Both the position numbers and the translations under genes were made by a program. The notes under the pieces are model-generated. The model was given only the letters and a program-made list of their open reading frames with translations. It did no database searches and was not told the DNA's origin. Positions 1 through 8,329 of a stretch of DNA of 64,000 bases are shown in pieces. The stretch is from Streptomyces umbrinus. Lineage in GTDB: Bacteria > Actinomycetota > Actinomycetes > Streptomycetales > Streptomycetaceae. The stretch's first letter is position 1. Each line of letters starts with the position of its first letter. Location: assembly GCF_030817415.1 (NCBI RefSeq), contig NZ_JAUSZI010000002.1, forward strand, positions 496,001 to 560,000, read 5' to 3'.

Positions 1-123
1 GCCGAGCGTGGTGCCTTCGGCGTAGCACGTGGCCCGGTCACGGCGGGAGACCTTGTTCTGCGGGTGCTGGGCGAGCCAGGCGGCGAGCGTCTCCGGCTCC
101 CGGCCTCGGCTTTGCGCAGCCAT
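1..123 (-). pseudogene. ISL3-type transposase fragment
   Basis: Read on the minus strand, the first 123 bases encode a continuous stretch containing AAWLAQHPQNKVSRRDRATC followed by YAEG. This matches the catalytic-core region of ISL3-family transposases, where a conserved RDR-x(4)-YAEG segment follows the helix that recognises the element. The piece is cut by the window edge on its C-terminal side and has no upstream transposase N-terminus, because it runs straight into an unrelated istB fragment. I infer an inactive remnant; whether the rest lies outside the window cannot be seen. Confidence 0.55.
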
Positions 124-124
124 C

Positions 125-202
125 GTCGACCGGCTGACCTTCAACGACGCCATCATCCAGACCGGCACCGAGTCCTACCGACTCGCCACACCAAGGCTCT
201 GA
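125..202 (+). pseudogene. IstB (IS21 helper ATPase) C-terminal remnant
   Basis: Twenty-five codons ending in a TGA encode VDRLTFNDAIIQTGTESYRL. This is the characteristic C-terminal tail of IstB, the AAA+ helper protein of IS21-family elements. Nothing upstream continues the frame: the preceding bases belong to an ISL3 fragment on the other strand. It is therefore a scar of a lost IS21 element. Confidence 0.6.
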
Positions 203-217
203 CTGAGCAGACCGCAG

Positions 218-795
218 CTATCTGATCAACTCAATCGACGTCGGCAACAGAGTTGACTTGCCGGATGGCACGGCCTCGATCTGTCCTGGCTCGAAGGCCG
301 CAGCTGCCACACGGAGTTCAGGGTTGAGGGCGTTCCAGACCTCGTCCACGAATTGGTCCCTGCAACCAGCCGCAGTCCGGGCTTCGACGAATGGAGCACC
401 GGTGACGATCTCACGACCGGCTGACACATAGGTCGTCATGAGCACGCAGTCACCCGGTTCCAGTTCCGTCACCGAAACCGTCAGCCGATTGCTCGCGGAC
501 CGCCCACTCAAGCTACGGCGAGCTGCACCAAACCAAGCTGTTCCAGGCCCGTCCAAGCCAACGACACGCTGATGCGGGGAGTGAAGATCGGCGGGTCCGG
601 CTCATAGTCCAGCTGATCCAGGGCCGCCACCGGCAAGGCCCCGCCAGTGAGACGTTCCGCGATAGTCGCCACTTGCTCGCCGTTGCCGAGGACAAGCCAG
701 TCCGTTCCTTCACGAGCGGCGGGATAGTGCCGAAGGGCGTCCCGCTCCGCTGGGCCGGTGGGCGCGACAGTCAGTTCCCCTTGGCGGCGGATTGG
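218..795 (-). pseudogene. IMP cyclohydrolase-like gene, frameshifted and truncated
   Basis: Two overlapping minus-strand frames join into one recognisable protein. The upstream frame (about 790-540) carries DWLVLGNGEQVATIAERL and then YEPDPPIFTPRISVSLAW. The downstream frame (about 540-218) carries a PGDCVLMTTYV block and VWNALNPELRVA before a normal stop. The YEPD-x-PIFTPRI block is what I associate with IMP-cyclohydrolase-like (PurO-type) proteins, which act in purine synthesis, but this family call is from memory. The frame breaks near 520-545. The 5' end is missing and the sequence meets the terminal inverted repeat of an insertion sequence at 812. I infer a dead gene interrupted by that element. 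Confidence 0.42.
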
Positions 796-811
796 AGTCC
801 GCCAAACTCAG

Positions 812-912
812 TGAGGCTGCGCCAAGCTCGTTTCCGCAGTTCAGTGAGGCTGGTGTGATGCGCCGGTGAAGTCCTCACGCTGGTAGGCGGCGTGATCGTC
901 GGGGCGAGATCG
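812..912 (+). repeat. left 101-bp terminal inverted repeat of the insertion sequence
   Basis: This segment matches the reverse complement of 2388-2488 over its whole length with roughly ten mismatches. The mismatches concentrate at the inner end. Internally it carries two copies of a TGAGGCTG-type motif (from 812 and from about 844), which could be transposase-binding subsites. Confidence 0.8.
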
Positions 913-925
913 TCCGCCCGTCTCG

Positions 926-1759
926 TCACCGCTGTACTTCGCTGTTCGCCAGGACGAGCAGGGCTCGCAGGAGCGTGGTGGCCTGCCGGGTGTCGGTGCG
1001 GAGCTTGGTCAGGGTCCGCCATGACTTGAGGTTCGCGAAGCCGTGTTCGTTGGCGGCGCGTTCGCGGCTGACCAGGCGGTTCGTCTCCTTCTCGGCAGCG
1101 GTCAGCTGGTGGTTGCGGGTGGCCTTGCGGCCGGTGATGATCACCGGGTCGTCGTCGGGTTTGTCGTCGAGGCCGACGAAGCCGAGGTCGGCCAGGGCGC
1201 CGAGGCCGGCTTCCCGCAGGTGTCCGGTGATCTTGTTGTGGCGGGCGGTGGTGATCTCGCTGGACCGGCCGGGCTTGGCCGCGGAGATCCAGATCAGGTT
1301 GCCCTTCTCGTCGGTCAGCGCGAGAAACAGCAGGCCATGGGTCTTGTGCTTGCCTGAGTAGTTCTTCCGGTCGTCCTTCCCGGTGCGGCGGTGGGTGCGG
1401 ATCAGGGTGCCGTCGAGGAGGACCACGACCCCGCCGCTGCGGGCGATCTTCTTCAACGCCCGGTCCAGGCGCGGGGACCGGGCGGCCAGCAGCTTCACGA
1501 CTTCCTTCACCCAGCGGCGAACGGTGGACTCCCCGACACTGTTGCCGCCGGCCATGTCGGCCAGACGCTGGTCGTGGCGCAGGACGGCGAGCACGATGAC
1601 GGCCTGCCGGCCGGGTTCGGCCTTGCGCCAGGGCGAGCGCATCTGGTTCCGGCGCCGGCGTATCAGGTCGGCGACGAGGCTGATGGTCCGCTTCGACAGC
1701 GGGAGGCGGACCTGGTAGACAACTTCCTGAGTGTCCTCGGCGGGCTGGTTTTTGCTCAC
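926..1759 (-). CDS. IS5-superfamily transposase (DDE_Tnp_4-like)
   Basis: The 277-residue protein should catalyse cut-and-paste movement of the surrounding element. An N-terminal helix-turn-helix (LADMAGGNSVGESTVRRW, about residues 68-85) precedes the catalytic core. The likely catalytic acidic residues are the Asp in VLLDGTLIRT, the Asp in ALADLGFVGLDD and the Glu in RAANEHGFANLK. The order and spacing are typical of small IS5-group transposases. The protein is full length and uninterrupted. It starts 73 bases downstream of the passenger gene and is probably cotranscribed with it. An internal KNYSGKHKTHG motif is common in this group. Confidence 0.85.
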   Translation of the reverse strand: MSKNQPAEDTQEVVYQVRLPLSKRTISLVADLIRRRRNQMRSPWRKAEPGRQAVIVLAVLRHDQRLADMAGGNSVGESTVRRWVKEVVKLLAARSPRLDRALKKIARSGGVVVLLDGTLIRTHRRTGKDDRKNYSGKHKTHGLLFLALTDEKGNLIWISAAKPGRSSEITTARHNKITGHLREAGLGALADLGFVGLDDKPDDDPVIITGRKATRNHQLTAAEKETNRLVSRERAANEHGFANLKSWRTLTKLRTDTRQATTLLRALLVLANSEVQR

Positions 1760-1832
1760 ACATCTACCAACTCCCGCCGGGGGCCCTCGCGTTACGGCAG
1801 GAATCGGCCCGTCCGGCCGTCAACACCGCTGG

Positions 1833-2309
1833 TCAGCGTGGTCGGTAGCGGCCCGATGCGGTGCGGACGAGCCAGCCACGGTCGGAAAGTTTGCGCAGCT
1901 GGCCCCGGACCGGCTCGATCTTCGCCGGGGTCGTCTCCCGGCCCAGCGCGAGGGCGACATTCCTGGCCATCACCGGACCGTCCGCCCCGGCCACGATCTC
2001 CATGATCCGGCGGTACTCCGAGGTCAGGGCCTGAAGCCCCATCCCCTCGACGCGATCGGGCACCACCCGCATCCCGCCCGCACCCGGGCCCACCGTCACA
2101 GCAACCGGCTCCGGCTCCGGCTCCGGCGACACGATGCCCGGCGGTCGCCGTCCACCGACGGTGGCCTCGGACCATTGCCCGAACACCACCTCGGCGGCCT
2201 CCAACCGGGCCATCTCCAGCTCGAGTTCACCCAGCTCCTTGCGCAGCAGTTCGGCGCGTTTCGCCAGCTCAAGCCGCCGCTCGATCGTCCACGTCAGTAC
2301 GTCCGTCAT
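1833..2309 (-). CDS. IS passenger protein, coiled coil plus winged helix
   Basis: This 158-residue protein lies inside the insertion sequence and upstream of the transposase. I chose the ATG at 2309 because a GGAGG sits seven bases upstream; the longer frame has no good ribosome-binding site. Residues 1-45 are a charged heptad-like helix rich in Leu/Glu (RRLELAKRAELLRKELGELE). A Pro/Glu linker follows, and then a C-terminal segment (about 95-158) with a winged-helix look ending GWLVRTASGRYRPR. I do not recognise a named family. Its position suggests a regulator or accessory factor of the element, which is inference only. Confidence 0.65.
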   Translation of the reverse strand: MTDVLTWTIERRLELAKRAELLRKELGELELEMARLEAAEVVFGQWSEATVGGRRPPGIVSPEPEPEPVAVTVGPGAGGMRVVPDRVEGMGLQALTSEYRRIMEIVAGADGPVMARNVALALGRETTPAKIEPVRGQLRKLSDRGWLVRTASGRYRPR

Positions 2310-2387
2310 GAACATTCCTCCCGACGCGGAACCTACGCAGCAGCCCCCGAACCTCACGCCAGAACCCGCGAGAACGCCCACGCCAGA

Positions 2388-2488
2388 CGATCTCGTGCTA
2401 ACGATCACGCCACCTGTCAGCGTGAGTACCTCACCGGCGCATCACACCAGCCCCACTGAACTGCGGAAACGAGCTTGGCGCAGCCTCA
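2388..2488 (-). repeat. right 101-bp terminal inverted repeat of the insertion sequence
   Basis: Reverse-complement partner of 812-912. The outermost 34 bases match the left end exactly and mismatches increase inward. Confidence 0.8.
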
Positions 2489-2715
2489 GTTAAGACAACC
2501 CCAGTTTGGCTCGCATCCCTTGCGACTGGCAGTCCTCTCCCAGGATCCAAGCGCCCTGACAGGTCGCCAGCTCGCCGGGAACCGCACGCCGAAGCAGTGA
2601 GTGAGCTGCTGAGACAGACGCGTTCCAGGCTCTTCGCCGCAGGTTCGAGCCCTGTCTGCTGTTCGATCCTGATGGGGCACACGGGCCTGTGGCTCGAGGG
2701 AGCCAGGCATCCCGT

Positions 2716-3450
2716 TCAGTGCGGTGACGCCGTCGGGTGCAGGGCGTTGCCGACGGTGCAGCCGCCCTCTCCGGGCATCCGCTGGATCCGGGGCGGCACC
2801 CACACCTCGGTGGCACCGGGGCCCACTCGGGCGAGAAGGCAGTCCTGCGCGTCGAAGCCGTTGCCGTTCACCGACAGGAGAACTCCGACCAGGCCGCCGT
2901 CCGCCTTCACCTCGGTACGAACCGCCGGATGTAGATCCAGGGCGGCGAGCCTACGGCTCACCTCGGCCTCGTCCACCCGGCCGCCCTCCGGAACCCGGGG
3001 GAGTTTCGCGCGGAGCTCCTCGTACGGCAGCCGGGGCGGTTCGGGTGGCGCGGCGAAGGTCAGCGGAGGGCCATCCGGGCAGTCCACGTCACGGGGATCC
3101 TCACGCCACTCCGACTTGGGCGACACCCGCACCACGAAACAGCGCCGCACGGCGACTTCCTCAGGGTCGAGCCATCCGTTGTACGCCGAGCCGGACGTGC
3201 GGACGACCACGTCGATGCCGTCCCCGTCGTTTGTCGAGGTACCCGTCACCCGCAGTACTTCCACCCCGTCGATGCCGGAGGCGGAGCGCCCGACCTCCTC
3301 CGCCGTGCGCGGACGCTGGCCGTAGAGACGCTCGCCCGCCTTCCTGGCTACTTCCCGTGCGGCGTCCGTCGCCTCGCCCTGGGAGGAGTGCACCACCCCG
3401 CAGCCGGCGGTGAACAGCAACAGCGGGGCGAGCAGCAGCAGTCGGCGCAT
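2716..3450 (-). CDS. putative lipoprotein
   Basis: The 244-residue product begins MRRLLLLAPLLLFTAGCG, a textbook type II signal peptide with a TAGC lipobox. It should be processed and lipidated at Cys17 on the outer face of the membrane. After the Cys comes a helical Ala/Arg-rich segment (TDAAREVARKAGERLYGQR) and then a mostly beta-looking body with few conserved motifs. A pair of cysteines near CFVVRV and VDCPDG and another pair near DCLLARV and GGCTV could form disulfides. I recognise no enzyme family. The gene stands alone, with decayed DNA on both sides. Confidence 0.7.
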   Translation of the reverse strand: MRRLLLLAPLLLFTAGCGVVHSSQGEATDAAREVARKAGERLYGQRPRTAEEVGRSASGIDGVEVLRVTGTSTNDGDGIDVVVRTSGSAYNGWLDPEEVAVRRCFVVRVSPKSEWREDPRDVDCPDGPPLTFAAPPEPPRLPYEELRAKLPRVPEGGRVDEAEVSRRLAALDLHPAVRTEVKADGGLVGVLLSVNGNGFDAQDCLLARVGPGATEVWVPPRIQRMPGEGGCTVGNALHPTASPH

Positions 3451-3554
3451 GTGTCACCCTTCCGGCGCCGCGCGCGGCGGGCAACCGCTCTCGTGCTTGG
3501 ACCGGCACAGGTGATCGTACTCAGCCGGTGCGGCGACCAGACATGGGCGCGCAC

Positions 3555-3935
3555 CGCGAGGTTCAACCGCAGGTGTACACGTCGATCTCGATCTTCATCC
3601 GGGGTCGGCGAGCCACAGACCATCATCGTGGCGGCGGGCCGCTCGTCGCCGAAGCGGCCGCGGAGCAGGGGTCAGCACGGCTCGAAGTCGTCGCGGTTGG
3701 GCAGGAGGTAAGGCCCGGACGAAGGTGCAGTCCGCTTCCTTCAGCGCGTATTCGATGGTGCGGAGGCACTGCTCGGCCGGGTCGACGACGTCGTCCGAGA
3801 TGGCCATCGTGCGGTAGTCGAAGCCAGTCGTCGTACGTGCACCCGGTCGCCGTCGACCACAGCTCGGGCGCATCCGAACTGCTCCTCGTAGGTGGATCCG
3901 TTGCGGATCGCGCGTCGCTCGCTGATGCGGGAAAC
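3555..3935 (-). pseudogene. RidA/YjgF-family gene broken by frameshifts
   Basis: Reading the minus strand across several frames reconstructs a RidA-like protein. The N-terminal part reads AIRNGSTYEEQFG, then TTGFDYRTMAISDDVVDPAE, then ECALKEAD-like and PNRDDFEPC, and finally a segment that falls in another frame at ATMMVCG. Family members are about 130-residue enamine/imine deaminases. At least two frame changes and a disturbed start separate the pieces, so no functional protein can be made. It lies between a lipoprotein gene and transposase remnants. Confidence 0.6.
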
Positions 3936-3963
3936 AGTAGGAGGGTCATGAGTTGTCTGGGTT

Positions 3964-4290
3964 GTGATGCCCAGTCAGGCCCGTGCGGCTAGGTCCCATC
4001 CCGCCTTCTGCGGCATCTCGGACCAACACCTGGGTGAGTTGGTCGCCGAACTCGGGCCGCGGCGGGAGGCGCGGTGCGAGTCCGAACAGCACGAACGTCA
4101 CGAGGGTGGCCGCCGGCGAATGGCCGGGGCCGGCCCGAAGTACGGGCTGGTCTTTGTCGACCGGCCGCTGTCGACGCCGGTCCACCTCCGGACCGGACTC
4201 ATCTACCAGGCCCTGGGGGTGATCTACGAGGTGGGCTCGCTCGTACACGTATTCACGACCACCTGCTGAACCACGCTTCAGTCCAACCCC
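3964..4290 (+). pseudogene. transposase N-terminal fragment (IS5-like)
   Basis: A 101-codon frame starting at 3964 encodes a segment containing LGELVAELGPRREARCESE and then YGLVFVDRPLSTPVHLRTGL. This resembles the N-terminal helix-turn-helix region of a common Streptomyces IS5-type transposase. There the pattern is RRxAAGAGPKHxLVFxDRxLxTLxHLRxxLPHxAL. The frame ends early and no DDE core follows, so this is a remnant. Confidence 0.5.
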
Positions 4291-4329
4291 TGGGCCGGCA
4301 CGCCTCGGCTTCAATCGCGGGACAGCCCG

Positions 4330-4520
4330 TCAATGTCGGCGGGCCTGGTGTTTCTGCCTGAGGTGGACGGCCCAGTGCTCGTTGAGGTCGCCGGTGGCGA
4401 TCAGTTCTCTGAGCTTGACGACTCCTTCTGCTCCGGCCAGTGACCAGCGGGCTCCCGTGATGTCGAGGCGGTCGCTGGTGCCAGCACGAGTGACGCCCCC
4501 TCACGGCGTCGGGGGGGCGC
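4330..4520 (-). pseudogene. ISKra4-like transposase C-terminal fragment
   Basis: Minus-strand codons ending at a TGA (4332-4330) encode RLDITGARWSLAGAEGVVKL, then RELIATGDLNEHWAVHL, and a short basic tail. This is the conserved C-terminus of ISKra4-family transposases (ITGARW-x-LxGAEAxLKLR motif). The remainder of the transposase is missing upstream, where the sequence becomes unrecognisable beyond about 4520. Confidence 0.6.
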
Positions 4521-4932
4521 CCCCGGGCAGGTGGGTACTGTGCGACGTGGGCCAGGTCCACGGTGGTCTCGACGCCATCAGCCTTCAGAACGACGGTGCC
4601 GCGGCGCGCGGAGACGGCCTCGCCGCACAGAGTGGTCCCACCCTGTCGGATCAGTAGCCCTGGCGGGTCGTTGGGCAGGGCCTACCAGATCACGCCGACC
4701 GCGGCGACGAGCAGGCCCGTACACAGGCAGGTCAGCACGATGCCGTTGCGGAGGTATCGGCGCTCGCCAGGGCCACGTCGTGGTCTTCGACCGCGAAGGC
4801 CGACCACCCGTACCGACGCCGGCGACGCGGCCTGCGTACGGACGGCCGTGCGCGGCGCGCAACAGGATCAGGGCGCCGATTCCGCCGGCAGGGTCTCGCG
4901 CGCTGCTCTGCCCCTGTGGCCAGGCGTTGCGG
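4521..4932. other. no intact gene; possible tail of a membrane protein
   Basis: No convincing gene is present. On the minus strand a short stretch ending at a TAG near 4682 reads YLRNGIVLTCLCTGLLVAAV, which looks like the last transmembrane helix of a lost membrane protein. I cannot assign a family. The rest appears decayed. Confidence 0.3.
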
Positions 4933-5403
4933 TCATGACGTTGTCGACGGTGCCGTGGGCAGCGACTTGGGTGGGTAACTGCGCAGTACGAGGGAGGTGG
5001 TGACTGGTCCGTAGCGGGCGAGGGAGTCCACGACCTGCTCAAGGCGTTCGGCATGAGGACAGTGCACGTCGAACAGCAGGCAGTCCTCGCCGGTCACACG
5101 GAGAGTCGAGACGACCTCGGGAGTTTGGGTGGCGAGGGAGAGTGCTTGGGGCAGCTGCGACTGGGTGGTGCGTAGCCGGATGACCGCATGGATGTTCAGC
5201 CCCACCGCGGCTGGGGCGACGACGGCGCGGTAGCCGGTGATGATCCCGTGCTTCTCCAGGCGTTGGATGCGGGCGCCGGCTGCCGGCTGGGACAGCCCGA
5301 CTCGGCGTCCGACCTCGGCTCCGGTGAGCCGTCCGTCCGTCTGGAGAAGCTCCAGGATGGCGCGGTCGATCTTGTCGAGTGATTCCATCGTTGTCGCATC
5401 CAT
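4933..5403 (-). CDS. Lrp/AsnC-family transcriptional regulator
   Basis: The 156-residue protein has the standard family layout. An N-terminal winged helix-turn-helix (IDRAILELLQTDGRLTGAEV followed by GLSQPAAGARIQRLEKHGII) is followed by a RAM-type ligand/oligomerisation domain (from about residue 70). Such proteins sense amino acids or small effectors and form octamers. The start at 5403 gives MDATTMESLDK; the internal ATG at 5388 is equally possible. The gene is divergent from an alpha/beta-hydrolase gene starting at 5512, and the 108-bp gap presumably carries both promoters. I infer that it regulates that neighbour. Confidence 0.88.
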   Translation of the reverse strand: MDATTMESLDKIDRAILELLQTDGRLTGAEVGRRVGLSQPAAGARIQRLEKHGIITGYRAVVAPAAVGLNIHAVIRLRTTQSQLPQALSLATQTPEVVSTLRVTGEDCLLFDVHCPHAERLEQVVDSLARYGPVTTSLVLRSYPPKSLPTAPSTTS

Positions 5404-5511
5404 TTTCTTTGAGATCAATTGCTGGGCCCAGTAATTGCCGCTGGTCCATCGAGAATCGCCCCAGGAGGTGTCCACAGATGGTGGGGGCCACGATTGGAAG
5501 GGCGGTGCGCG

Positions 5512-6057
5512 ATGGCGGCGTACGTCATCATCCCCGGGATCGACGGTTCGGATGAGAGGCACTGGCAGAGCTTGTGGGAGAACCAGTGGGGAGCCTCAGC
5601 GGTCCGGATCACCCCGGCCTCGTGGAGCATGCCGGACCTGCAGGACTGGGTGGCCGCAGTCCAGGCTGCCTACGAAATCGCTTCCGAGCGCGACGGTCAG
5701 GTGGCGCTGGTGGCTCACAGCCTTGGCTGCTGGGCAGCGGCTCGGTGGCTGGACCGGGCGCGGCCCGACGGAGTTACGGCGTTCTTTGTCGCGCCACCCG
5801 ATCCCCAGGGACCGGCGTTCCCACGGGAGGCCGCGTCAACGTTCCTCGACCTGTCCGCTCGCCCTCTGCCATGCCGGGGCATGATGGTCGCCAGCAACGA
5901 CGACCCCTACTGCGACCCGACGACGTCGGCCTCGTTCGCTCATGGGTGGCAGGCACAACAGCATCTCGTCGGAGGCCACGGGCACATCAATGCCGACAGC
6001 GGCCTCGGCGACTGGCCGGCAGGCCGGGAACTCCTTCGCACGCTCATAGACCGATGA
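5512..6057 (+). CDS. RBBP9/YdeN-family alpha/beta hydrolase
   Basis: A 181-residue small serine hydrolase. It opens with VIIPGIDGSDERHWQSLWEN, the diagnostic start of the RBBP9/YdeN family, where the HW dipeptide is highly conserved. The nucleophile is Ser70 in VAHSLGCW. A later Asp (NDDPYCD) and His156 or His158 in GGHGHIN complete the triad. Substrates of the family are largely unknown. The length is normal for the family. It is transcribed away from the Lrp-type regulator at 4933-5403 and is followed by a strong hairpin at 6117-6139. The ATG at 5512 is chosen because upstream codons show no protein-like conservation. Confidence 0.88.
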   Translation: MAAYVIIPGIDGSDERHWQSLWENQWGASAVRITPASWSMPDLQDWVAAVQAAYEIASERDGQVALVAHSLGCWAAARWLDRARPDGVTAFFVAPPDPQGPAFPREAASTFLDLSARPLPCRGMMVASNDDPYCDPTTSASFAHGWQAQQHLVGGHGHINADSGLGDWPAGRELLRTLIDR

Positions 6058-6116
6058 GATGACCGATCCGACGCGGAGGCATCGCTCCAGCCTTCGCGTG
6101 CAGGCTGCCGAGCAGT

Positions 6117-6139
6117 TGCCCGGCCTGTTCGGCCGGGCA
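6117..6139 (+). terminator. hairpin terminator after the RBBP9-like hydrolase
   Basis: Nine-base perfect arms (TGCCCGGCC and GGCCGGGCA) enclose a five-base loop 60 bases downstream of the hydrolase stop. There is no clear U-tract, as is usual in Streptomyces. Confidence 0.6.
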
Positions 6140-6873
6140 TGGTGCTAACAGTCCTGAAATGACCCCACTTTTCCGGCTTGGGTTCTAGAGGTGGCCGCAA
6201 CACCTGCCCCTGATGGGTGTTGCGATAACCAAGGCACGTCGGACAGTCGCCCTATTGAGGCCGGCGCGAACCACCCGAGCCATCGATGGGGAATCCGACG
6301 TCGCCTGAACCATCCCGTCGTGGTGAGACCGCAGCGTGAGATCCTCCGGGCATGCGAGCTGTCGCCGATGGGACCACGCCCGCCTCGCGTTTGGTGCTCG
6401 TGGACCAACTCGAGACCGACGACGGATACACCTTCGATCCGGACAGCCCGCTGTTCTTGTCAGCCGGCGCCCGGATTGGCTTCGAGGGCGGTAATCCAGT
6501 CGTCACTCGAGCGAGCGGTGAACGGCTCCGTCCCGCCGGCTCCTGGTCCACACGCTGCGGGATCGGCTACCGCACCACCGCTTCTTGAACTCGATCGCTC
6601 CGGGCAGGTGCCTCAGCCGCTGAGCACGTCACTCCGCACCTGAATGGGCACGTGACTCAGTACTCCGACAGCTGGACTACCGACGACAGCTTCGGCGGGA
6701 CGGTCGGCCGCCGGCTCGAAGAAGCCCTGGTCCGGTCACGACCCGTTCCGCTTCGCCGAGTTCATCAGCCTGGATGAGAGACCACCATCCGCCATGCGGA
6801 CTCGGCGCGCCGCCTCCTGGAAATCCGTATCGAGTCGCTGTCAGCTGTGAAGCGATCAGCGGATGACCGATGT
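6140..6873. other. intergenic region without a supported gene
   Basis: About 730 bases with only short frames. A plus-strand frame at 6352-6588 reads plausibly in its middle (LVLVDQLETDDGYTFDPDSP) but lacks a ribosome-binding site and any family match I know. The segment 6650-6800 also looks like eroded coding sequence. Confidence 0.4.
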
Positions 6874-7260
6874 TCAGGGCCTGGCGTCATAGTCGTGCCG
6901 GGCCAGCTCGACTTTGTCGAGGTTGCTGGTGGCCCATTCAGCGAGGTGGGCGAAGAGCGGGGCGAGGCTTCGGCCGAGCTCGTTGATCTCGTACTCGACC
7001 CGAGGGGGGACCTCTGGGTGGTAGGTGCGCACGACGAGGCCGTCGCGTTCCAGCTGACGAAGCCGCTGAGTCAACACCTTCGGTGTGATCGCGGTGATCC
7101 GGCGTTCCAGTTCAACGAACCGTTGCCGACCGTGCATGTTGAGGGTCCACAGGATCGGTGTGGTCCACCGGCTGAACACGATGTCCACGACCGGGCCGAT
7201 CGGACAGGCCAGTTCGGGGTCTGCCAGTGCGGATGCCATCCAGGTCTCGTCGCCGGCCAT
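6874..7260 (-). CDS. HxlR-family transcriptional regulator
   Basis: A 128-residue winged-helix regulator of the HxlR/MarR-like type. The family signature is clear: a Cys near residue 19 (ELACPIGPVVDI), then SRWTTPILWTLNMHGRQRF, and the recognition segment ITPKVLTQRLRQLERDGLV with RTYHPEVPPRVEY. HxlR proteins are dimeric and often respond to aldehydes or redox stress, commonly through the N-terminal Cys. The gene is divergent from an NmrA-like dehydrogenase (7411). A perfect 12-bp palindrome lies between them, so control of that gene and autoregulation are likely. Confidence 0.9.
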   Translation of the reverse strand: MAGDETWMASALADPELACPIGPVVDIVFSRWTTPILWTLNMHGRQRFVELERRITAITPKVLTQRLRQLERDGLVVRTYHPEVPPRVEYEINELGRSLAPLFAHLAEWATSNLDKVELARHDYDARP

Positions 7261-7271
7261 GCGGACTCCCC

Positions 7272-7310
7272 CTATAGATAGTCACTTTCCTGTAGGTACC
7301 TACTATACCG
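7272..7310. promoter_or_regulatory. divergent promoter with HxlR-type operator
   Basis: Between the HxlR gene and the NmrA-like gene lies the perfect palindrome GTAGGTACCTAC (7292-7303). It is embedded in an AT-richer stretch with TATAG (7273-7277) and TATA (7304-7307) on either side. HxlR regulators typically bind such short palindromes in the shared promoter. The assignment to this regulator rests on position. Confidence 0.55.
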
Positions 7311-7410
7311 GCGGTGTTAGCTTCACCGGGTCGCGGCGAGGTTGTTCCGAGCCACGACGTTCTCGCCCGCTCGGGCGCGCCACCAGGATGAAGTGACAGG
7401 GGAGTTGTTC

Positions 7411-8256
7411 ATGATCGTAGTGACGGGGGCGACCGGCAACGTGGGCCGGCCGCTCGTGCAGGCACTTGCGGCAGCCGGCGAGCAGGTGACCGCGGTGTCC
7501 CGAGGGGTCTCGGACGCGGCTGTGCCGGACGGCGTGCGACACCGGCAGGCCGACCTGACCGACCCGGAGAGCCTTCGGCCCGTTCTTGACGGCGCTGACG
7601 CGCTGTTCCTGCACGACGGCGGTGCCAGTGCCCATCTGTTGAGCCCACAGGACATCCTCGACACCGCGAAAGCCGGCGGAGTCGACCGCATTGTGTTGCT
7701 GTCCTCCATTGGAGTCGCCACCCGGCCGCAGTCGGCCTCCCACGGAGGCATGATGCGAGCCATCGAGGACGCCGTGCGGCAGTCGGACATGGACTGGACG
7801 ATCCTGCGGCCTGGTGCCTTCAACTCCAACGCGTACGCCTGGGCGGAGACGGTCCGTGCGCATCGCACGGTCGCCGCGCCGTTCGGTGACGTCGGTCTGC
7901 CGACCATCGACCCGGCCGACATCGCGGAGGTCGCCGCCGCAGCCCTGCACGAGGACGGCCACACAGGACAGGTCTACGAACTGACCGGGCCCGTCCTCAC
8001 CACACCCCGGCAAGGAGCCCAGGCACTCGGCGAAGCGCTCGGCGAGCCGGTCCGGTTCATCGAGCAGACCCGCGAGGAGGCCCGCGCGCAGATGCTGCGG
8101 TTCATGCCCGAGCCCGTGGTCGAGACCACCCTCGATGCCATCGGCGAGCCCAACCCAGCCGAGCAGCGGATCAGCCCCGACGTCGAGCAGGTCCTCGGCC
8201 GAGCGCCCCGCACCTTCGCCGACTGGGCCCGACGCAACATCGCCGCCTTCCAGTAA
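7411..8256 (+). CDS. NmrA-like NAD(P)-binding dehydrogenase
   Basis: A 281-residue atypical short-chain dehydrogenase. The N-terminus MIVVTGATGNVGRPLVQALA contains the Rossmann motif GATGNVG. DRIVLLSSIGV and WTILRPGAFNSNAY follow, both typical of NmrA/QorB-like proteins that bind NAD(P) and act on quinones or as redox sensors. The C-terminal part (LTGPVLTTPRQGAQALGEAL) is also usual. The ATG at 7411 follows GGGGAG. It is transcribed divergently from HxlR; such pairs are common and usually inducible by electrophiles. The substrate cannot be told. Confidence 0.87.
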   Translation: MIVVTGATGNVGRPLVQALAAAGEQVTAVSRGVSDAAVPDGVRHRQADLTDPESLRPVLDGADALFLHDGGASAHLLSPQDILDTAKAGGVDRIVLLSSIGVATRPQSASHGGMMRAIEDAVRQSDMDWTILRPGAFNSNAYAWAETVRAHRTVAAPFGDVGLPTIDPADIAEVAAAALHEDGHTGQVYELTGPVLTTPRQGAQALGEALGEPVRFIEQTREEARAQMLRFMPEPVVETTLDAIGEPNPAEQRISPDVEQVLGRAPRTFADWARRNIAAFQ

Positions 8257-8329
8257 CGACCTTGGGAACGATTGATTTCGGGACATGCCGGCCCGGCACT
8301 CGAATGACGGGCCTGAGATCCTTTTCCTT

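Larger units (their letters stand above)
812..2488. mobile_element. IS5-superfamily-like insertion sequence with long terminal inverted repeats and a passenger gene
   Basis: The element is bounded by 101-bp imperfect inverted repeats (812-912 and 2388-2488; about 91 of 101 positions pair, with no gaps by my alignment). It holds two minus-strand genes: a DDE transposase (926-1759) and, upstream of it, a 158-residue helical/winged-helix protein (1833-2309). Both ORFs are intact, so the copy may still be functional. I could not find a clear target-site duplication next to the repeat ends, so the exact outer boundaries may be off by a few bases. The left end sits in a decayed cyclohydrolase-like gene. 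Confidence 0.75.

Noticed and set aside
2639..2655. A tRNA T-arm-like sequence (five-base stem around TTCGAGC)
   Set aside because: No acceptor stem, anticodon arm or D-arm can be folded upstream. At most it is the 3' scar of a tRNA used as an integration site, and I see no integrase nearby.
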